Source: Phymorhynchus buccinoides (lineage: Eukaryota; Mollusca; Gastropoda; Neogastropoda; Raphitomidae). Taken from it: a stretch of 64,000 bases of DNA. Where the stretch lies: contig CM065710.1 in assembly GCA_017654935.2 (NCBI GenBank), positions 25,760,980 to 25,824,979 on the forward strand. The letters are read 5' to 3'. Below the pieces are notes generated by a model. It did no database searches. It was not told the origin of the DNA and saw only the letters and a list, made by a program, of their open reading frames with translations. The translations under genes were made by a program, and so were the position numbers. Positions 59,653-64,000 of the stretch are shown piece by piece; within the stretch, counting starts at the first letter, position 1; each line of letters starts with the position of its first letter.

Positions 59653-59861
59653 AGTGTGTATGTGAGGAAGTAAGAGAACGTTGCGTGCAATCATCATGTT
59701 TATTTTACTTTCTAATGATTAATTATTTGTTTGCCTTTAATGTTCTTGTTATCAATGTAAAGCGCACTGAGCTCATGTGAGAAAGAGCGCTATTATATAA
59801 ATTCCCATTATTATTATTATGTTTGCACTATAAATTCTCTTAACAAACGTTACGCGCAGCC

Positions 59862-60425
59862 CCCCCCCCCACCCCCCCCCCCCCCCCCCCCCAACCCCCC
59901 CCCCCCCCACCCCCCCCCACCCCCATAACATATATATCTCTCTCCCCCCTCTTCTTCTCTTTTGCGCCCCCCTTCTCATATTTCTGTTTAAAGACCCACC
60001 AGGTCCGTCCGTGAGAGTGAAAATTACGGTTTTCACGGGTTTTCCATCTCTCGCTGGTAAGAAATCTTATTTTGACCAAGTGTGGCTCCCATACAAATTT
60101 CCTCATGCACGAAAAAACGAGACATCATTTAAAAGAGCAGCCTCGATCGTATAAATTATGAGGAAAGTCTGTATAAAAATAATAATAATAATGACAATTT
60201 AATATAGCGCTTATTCTCCTCCTGGGGGTCTCTAAGCGCTTCACAAAGAAGTAAAAAAATCTGAGAGAAAAAAACACACACACAAAACGAACAAACAAAG
60301 CAACCCAACGCACTTACTACATAAGGAGCAACCCGAAACGAAATCACCCCCCCCCCCCTACATTTACCCCCCCCCCACCCCCTCCCCCCCCCCCCCCCCC
60401 CCGCCCCCCCCCCCCCCCCCCCCCG
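59862..60425. repeat. Poly-C tracts and an inverted LINE-type 3' tail
   Basis: Poly-C runs at 59861-59925 and 60347-60424 with single-base interruptions. Between them, 60179-60245 reads (AAT)n ... ATAGCGCTTATTC ... AAGCGCTT, the reverse orientation of the LINE tail seen at 59759. ORFs with long glycine runs are artefacts. Confidence 0.75.
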
Positions 60426-60643
60426 GTCACCCCAACACTCACTCTAGAATCCAAACCATTACAAATAGCGTTTTCCACGCAAAAGGCATTTTCTCACACT
60501 ACCCCCCCCCCCCCCCTCCGCCCGCCCCCCGCATTCACCACCCCCCTTCATATACCTCAAGCTGACCTACTTGTGGGCCACACCGGCCCAGAAAAAACCC
60601 CAAAGGGACTTAATCCAGCCAGGTCAGTGGGTCTTTAATTCGC

Positions 60644-60767
60644 GCATTGGTGTAGAGTGGCACAGTGGTAGCGCGTTCGCTTCGTGTCAAGTAAACCCGA
60701 GTTCGAACCTGGGTACAGGGGATTTTTTCCTCTCACTTTGCACTAGGCCTTACGGTCTGAACGTGGA

Positions 60768-60798
<31 letters not shown>

Positions 60799-60860
60799 CG
60801 TGTGCCCATGCACTTAGCACACGTTAAACCCAGTGGCAACGAAAAAAGTTGTCATTTGGT
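60644..60860 (+). mobile_element. tRNA-derived SINE
   Basis: The head contains RNA polymerase III promoter boxes: A box TGGCACAGTGG (60658-60668) and B box GAGTTCGAACC (60699-60709), 30 bp apart. A conserved-looking body follows: TCTTTCGGATGAGACGATAA (60769-60788), GAGGTCCCGTGTGC, GCACACGTTAAACCCAGTGG. The tRNA-like head lacks a proper acceptor stem and anticodon arm, so it is not a tRNA gene. The body resembles the central domain of widespread invertebrate SINEs, from memory. It lies in intron 1 of the secreted-protein gene. Confidence 0.75.
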
Positions 60861-61078
60861 CAAAATTTACCCCCCCCCCCCACCACCCACCCTTTTCTTC
60901 CTCATCAGTCACACAAAATCGCATGCAAATTTTTTTAAAAAAATTGGGTGGCGCGCCTCTGGCTCAGGTGGGAGCAACCCGAATTTCACAGAGACGCCTC
61001 TGTGACTATTAAGTACCTAATACCTAATAATAATATACCTAATACCTAAGATACTTACAAGGTGGCTGTTCTCCACAG

Positions 61079-61176
61079 ATGTGCTGGGTACAAAACCATC
61101 TGGGAAGGCTACTGGGTCACCGAATACTTCTGCTGCCCCGGCTGGAGTCACAGCGGAGACTACAACTGCGACGATG
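61079..61176 (+). CDS. Exon 2 of the secreted protein: cysteine-rich, CCPGW motif
   Basis: Acceptor TTCTCCACAG (AG at 61077-61078) and donor GATG|GTGAGT bound 98 nt. Read in the phase left by exon 1, it encodes 32 residues with four cysteines: CAGYKTIWEGYWVTEY then FCCPGWSHSGDYNCDD. The aromatic-rich stretch running into CCPGW is the hallmark of the C-terminal half of EMI domains (as in MEGF/multimerin proteins), which often precede EGF modules. The N-terminal half of a full EMI domain is absent, so this may be a fragment or a distinct small cysteine peptide. It ends in phase 1, matching both downstream exons. Confidence 0.65.
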
Positions 61177-61330
61177 GTGAGTTCATCATCATCATCATCG
61201 TCGTCATAATCATCGTCATCGTCATCATCATCGTCGTCGTCATCGTCATCATCATCATCATCTTCGTCGTCGAGATCGTCACCGTCATCCTCCTCCTCCT
61301 CCACATTACAGTGATATTAGACATAATTAG

Positions 61331-61486
61331 TGTGTGTGTGTGTGTGTGTGTGTGCGTGTGCGTGTGCGTGTGCGTGCGTGCGTGCGTGCGTGCGTGTGCG
61401 CGCGTTCGTGCGTGCGTGCGTATGCGTGCGTGCGTATTGTGTGTGTGTGCGCGCGCGGGTGTGTGTGTGCGTGTGTGCGTGTGTGG

Positions 61487-61517
<31 letters not shown>

Positions 61518-61730
61518 TGTGTGTGTGTGAAGTCAAAATGATCTTTGATGACTATAAAGGAATAAGCTTGATACAGCTCGTTGTGTGTGTGTGTGTGTGT
61601 GTGTGTGTTGTGTGTGTGTGTGTATGTGTGTGTGCGCGCGTGTGCGTGCGTTCGTGTGTTTGCGCGTACGCCGAGTTGCGTACATGTGTATGTGTGTGTG
61701 TGTGTGTGCGCGGTGCGCGCGTTCGTGTTC
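61331..61730. repeat. (GT)n microsatellites in the second intron
   Basis: (GT)n/(GTGC)n at 61331-61530 and 61580-61712 fill most of the intron between exons 2 and 3. They run to within about 20 bp of the exon 3 acceptor and create spurious cysteine/valine ORFs. Confidence 0.95.
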
Positions 61731-61734
61731 GCAG

Positions 61735-61844
61735 CTGTCTGTGACCCACCCTGTCAAAACGACGGCACGTGCGTTGAACCAGGGCCAACCCACCACGTTA
61801 TATTTAAAATTATCATAAGATGCGCCTTATATAAGAGTCCATAA
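61735..61844 (+). CDS. Exon 3: EGF-like half-module, possible terminal exon
   Basis: Acceptor GTGTTCGCAG (AG at 61733-61734). With the single G from exon 2 it reads A-V-CDPPCQNDGTCVEPG, the first three cysteines of an EGF-like domain (C-x3-C-x5-C), typical after an EMI domain. The expected second half is missing. The frame runs on through IIIRCALYKSP to a stop at 61842-61844, across AT-rich sequence containing GCGCCTTATATAAG, which also occurs in the 29309 MITE. An element may have truncated the exon. No strong in-phase donor is seen. With exons 1 and 2 this gives a 102-residue precursor. Confidence 0.5.
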
Positions 61845-61869
61845 GATAATGGCTATATTTGTTTTGCAG

Positions 61870-61925
61870 AACTGTCTCAGGTCCAAGCCACGTCGACCGT
61901 TTCCACGACTGATCTGAGCGAATGA
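61870..61925 (+). CDS. Exon 4: alternative terminal exon
   Basis: Acceptor TTTGTTTTGCAG (AG at 61868-61869). Joined directly to exon 2 (phase 1) it completes a GAA codon and reads LSQVQATSTVSTTDLSE then TGA (61923-61925), a Ser/Thr-rich tail. Exons 1+2+4 total 255 nt, an exact 84-residue precursor with four cysteines. Exon 3 would then be skipped. It could equally follow exon 3 via an unseen donor. No AATAAA is evident within the next 300 bp. Confidence 0.4.
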
Positions 61926-62590
61926 CCACTGGTGACGAGTGAGACGACTCAGCTGACCATCGTTCGGCACCATTTAACCCTATGGATGCCGACTCTTTAA
62001 AAAAAATAGCAAAAAAAGCAGCTAATGCACGTGACAACCGGTCTCGACTGAACATTGTTCTTCTACTTTTGTTGGCGATATTTTCGGTGAAGATGCAGAT
62101 TCAATACTCCCGCCACCCCCACCACGCCCGCCACTTCACTTGTCCCCCCTCCCTGTCCCGCCCCCGCCCCCCCCCCCCCCCCCCCCCTCAACAACGTCTT
62201 GGTTCACTGTGGTGGGTTTTTTCAGTCGCGCGCCTTTTATTCTAACTATTGAATGCATGTTTTTAAGTAAACTGTTTAAAAGGATGAAAATTAACGTTAA
62301 CTCATTCTAGACGAATTATGAGTATACTCGGAACAGGAGAACGCCAGTTGGGTATTCTCGGAACAGCGATTTTTTTGGGGGTCTAAAACCTGTCTAAATC
62401 CATGTTTAAAAAAAAAAATCCAAACCACTTTTTTTTTTTTTTCGAGTTACATCAAGTCCTTCATCCCTTCATCAGCTTTCTATTTTTTACTTATGTTTGG
62501 CACTTCTATCTTAATTTTAAATGTTAAAAATGTAAAAAACAAAAACAAAATCAGCCCTAGACAAGCCTCAGAAAAAACTCCAATACGTTT
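61926..62590. other. Sequence downstream of the secreted-protein gene
   Basis: Contains a poly-C run at 62167-62187, a duplicated (T/A)CTCGGAACAG motif (62328-62369) and A/T-rich tracts. No gene or clear poly-A signal. Confidence 0.5.
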
Positions 62591-62592
62591 TC

Positions 62593-62760
62593 ATGAACAG
62601 TGATAGTAATGACGAGACTGATGATTCAGATTTTAGTGCCATCATCAAAACTCTAATCACGAACTCAAAAAGCGAAAAAAAACTTGGATCAACTAGTAAT
62701 GTTGTCAAAACTGAATCATTGCCGAGGAGGTTTAACCGAGGCGTGGTTACTGCTTACACC
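62593..62760 (+). CDS. Weak exon candidate, acidic N-terminal-like peptide
   Basis: ATG at 62593 gives an acidic start (MNSDSNDETDDSDFSAIIKT) followed by serine/lysine-rich sequence to about 62760, after which the frame becomes unconvincing. Acidic starts like this occur in transposase-like and nuclear proteins. No donor was identified with confidence, and the host gene is unrecognised. Confidence 0.25.
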
Positions 62761-62978
62761 TATCTGTATTGTTTAAAAATATCGGGACTTTACTGGTGTT
62801 GCACTGCCTCCGGGCATTGCCTCCAGTATTGTTCCCACCACCATCTTTATATCTACTAATGTCCCATATGTGTCTGTTCCAGACCGAGAGGACTTAAAAC
62901 ACCATTTTTTTTCATTCACTGAATCATTCCAGTGTAAGTTTCGTTGCGTTTCTTATTTGTTATGTTCTTTTTGTCTAG

Positions 62979-63146
62979 GCAGCCCCAAGCAAGAGAGGCC
63001 CAAGTAATGAAGTGTACCTGAGGCAGTTGAAGTCTCGAAAGGGTTTACTTGCAGAAAAAACGAAGGAGGTTTATGTGCTCAATCTGCAGTCACGCCGGCG
63101 CCACACACGCGTAAAAACGTATGGGGGTGCGATCCGACTGGGTCAC
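62979..63146 (+). CDS. Candidate internal exon, lysine/arginine-rich
   Basis: Good acceptor (TTCTTTTTGTCTAG|G, AG at 62977-62978) followed by an open frame: PSKRGPSNEVYLRQLKSRKG then LLAEKTKEVYVLNLQ and a basic tail to a possible donor CAC|GTGAGT at 63147. The composition is protein-like and helical/basic, as in DNA-binding or coiled regions. No family recognised and no partner exon fits with certainty. Confidence 0.3.
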
Positions 63147-63325
63147 GTGAGTCATGATTCACGTGAAATACTTCCGTTTAAAAAAAAATAAAAAAAATAA
63201 GTCTGTTATTTTTCGCTCACTATCTCTCAAGTAGTGATACATGAATTTACGCGTGAATCATGACTCACATCGTCAAAATCGCATCGCATTCAGATACGAT
63301 TCATATGTAGCGTAGCGGGCCTATA

Positions 63326-63516
63326 AGAGAGACAAAACTTCAGTTAGAAACAACAACAACAAAGCTATAAAAATTCCCTCCTCAAACACCGACCAGTTCA
63401 AAAACTCTTTCTTTGTCAGAACACCAACAGAGTGGAACCATCTGAATAACAGCACCGTCCAAGCCAACTCCGTTGAGGCCTTCAAAAGACAGCTATTAAT
63501 CAACCAACATCAATAA
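63326..63516 (+). mobile_element. LINE ORF2 tail fragment
   Basis: Reads KNSFFVRTPTEWNHLNNSTV then EAFKRQLLINQHQ and stop (63514-63516). This is the same tail type (SFF-R-x4-WN-L) seen in the other LINE fragments of this window, but from a different family. No upstream reverse transcriptase is present, so it is 5'-truncated. Confidence 0.65.
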
Positions 63517-63629
63517 ACCCGGTGGGGAGGGGGAGGGGGGAGGGGGGTAATCTGCATCTTTGCCAAATTTTATTCAGATTTTGTTTCTCAGCACTGTGGC
63601 GAACAATACCTATATATAAAATTCAAAGT

Positions 63630-63742
63630 CTATGTGTCGTGTGTGTGTCTGTCCTCTTTGTGTGTGTGGCATGTGTTCTGTCTGTGTGTGTGTTGTGTGT
63701 GTGTGTGTGTTGTGTGTGTGTGTGTGTGTGTGTGTTGAGAGA

Positions 63743-63773
<31 letters not shown>

Positions 63774-63779
63774 TGCGTG

Positions 63780-63839
<60 letters not shown>

Positions 63840-63921
63840 GTGCGTGCGTGCGTGCGTGGCGTGCGTGCGTGCGTGGTGCGGCGTGCGTGTGTGCACGCGC
63901 GCGAACGCGCGCGTGTGTGTG

Positions 63922-64000
<79 letters not shown>
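63630..64000. repeat. (GT)n, (GTGC)n and (CT)n microsatellites
   Basis: (GT)n 63640-63760, (GTGC)n about 63755-63895 and (CT)n from 63922 to the window end. Confidence 0.95.

Larger units (their letters stand above)
58033..59825 (+). mobile_element. LINE remnant (CR1/Jockey-like) to its 3' tail
   Basis: Reverse-transcriptase motifs in order: a KKSMGPDNLNASVLKLALPY segment (about 58091-58149), NFRPISLLSVVSKPL (about 58494-58540), then after loss of the central palm ATKTLISAFILSRIDYCNSL (about 58732-58791) with QRVQKLQNSAARLTLK and HWLPVEARIKYKIAC (about 58818-58950). The 3' end has AAGCGCACTGAGC ... GCGCTATTATATAAAT(ATT)n at 59759-59822, usual for CR1-like tails. Interrupted by a MITE at 58219-58456, internally deleted and with stops; inactive. 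Confidence 0.85.

Noticed and set aside
60653..60715. Functional tRNA gene
   Set aside because: A and B boxes are present, but acceptor and anticodon stems do not form and SINE body sequence follows directly.

Overview
The window looks like nuclear DNA of a metazoan with a large, repeat-rich genome. A marine mollusc, perhaps a gastropod, is my best guess. This rests on LINE, SINE, piggyBac and MITE families, long (CT)n/(GT)n tracts, very many poly-C runs and intron-split genes; there is no species-diagnostic gene. Nothing is organised like a bacterial genome.

Layout. 1-18323 is a CpG-rich 21-bp minisatellite arranged as alternating head-to-head and tail-to-tail arms of about 0.9-3.2 kb, with a higher-order period near 2.94 kb. 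It stops 2 bp before a spliced-looking coding exon (18326-18406). 18.4-31.0 kb is ordinary intergenic/intronic DNA: a hAT-like MITE, a solo LTR, LINE fragments, a two-exon piece of an unrecognised gene (22824-23072 and 23787-24015) and two copies of a piggyBac-type element inside a direct segmental duplication. A 500-N gap (31007-31506) follows. 31507-38650 is a second block of the same 21-bp satellite. Read backwards it is almost collinear with the first ~6.3 kb of block 1, including private mutations, so it is an inverted duplicate or an assembly artefact. 38.65-51.3 kb holds mobile-element debris, microsatellites and two adjacent minisatellites (114 bp and 96 bp periods) whose cores are reverse complements.

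51.3-61.9 kb carries the best gene: a TATA box, a signal-peptide exon (51414-51514), a cysteine-rich exon (61079-61176) and an EGF-like or alternative terminal exon. All are phase-compatible and predict a small secreted protein of 84 or 102 residues. Its first intron (~9.6 kb) contains a 52-bp minisatellite, a second copy of the solo LTR, nested MITEs and a LINE interrupted by a piggyBac-type MITE. 62-64 kb has weak exon candidates, a LINE tail and microsatellites.

The most unusual structure is the satellite: all six frames of the monomer are open, the arms alternate in orientation, the block is duplicated in inverted orientation, and it abuts a coding exon. Very long ORFs across it are not evidence of proteins. 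No multi-gene system is visible; the two host gene fragments are unrelated to each other as far as I can tell.
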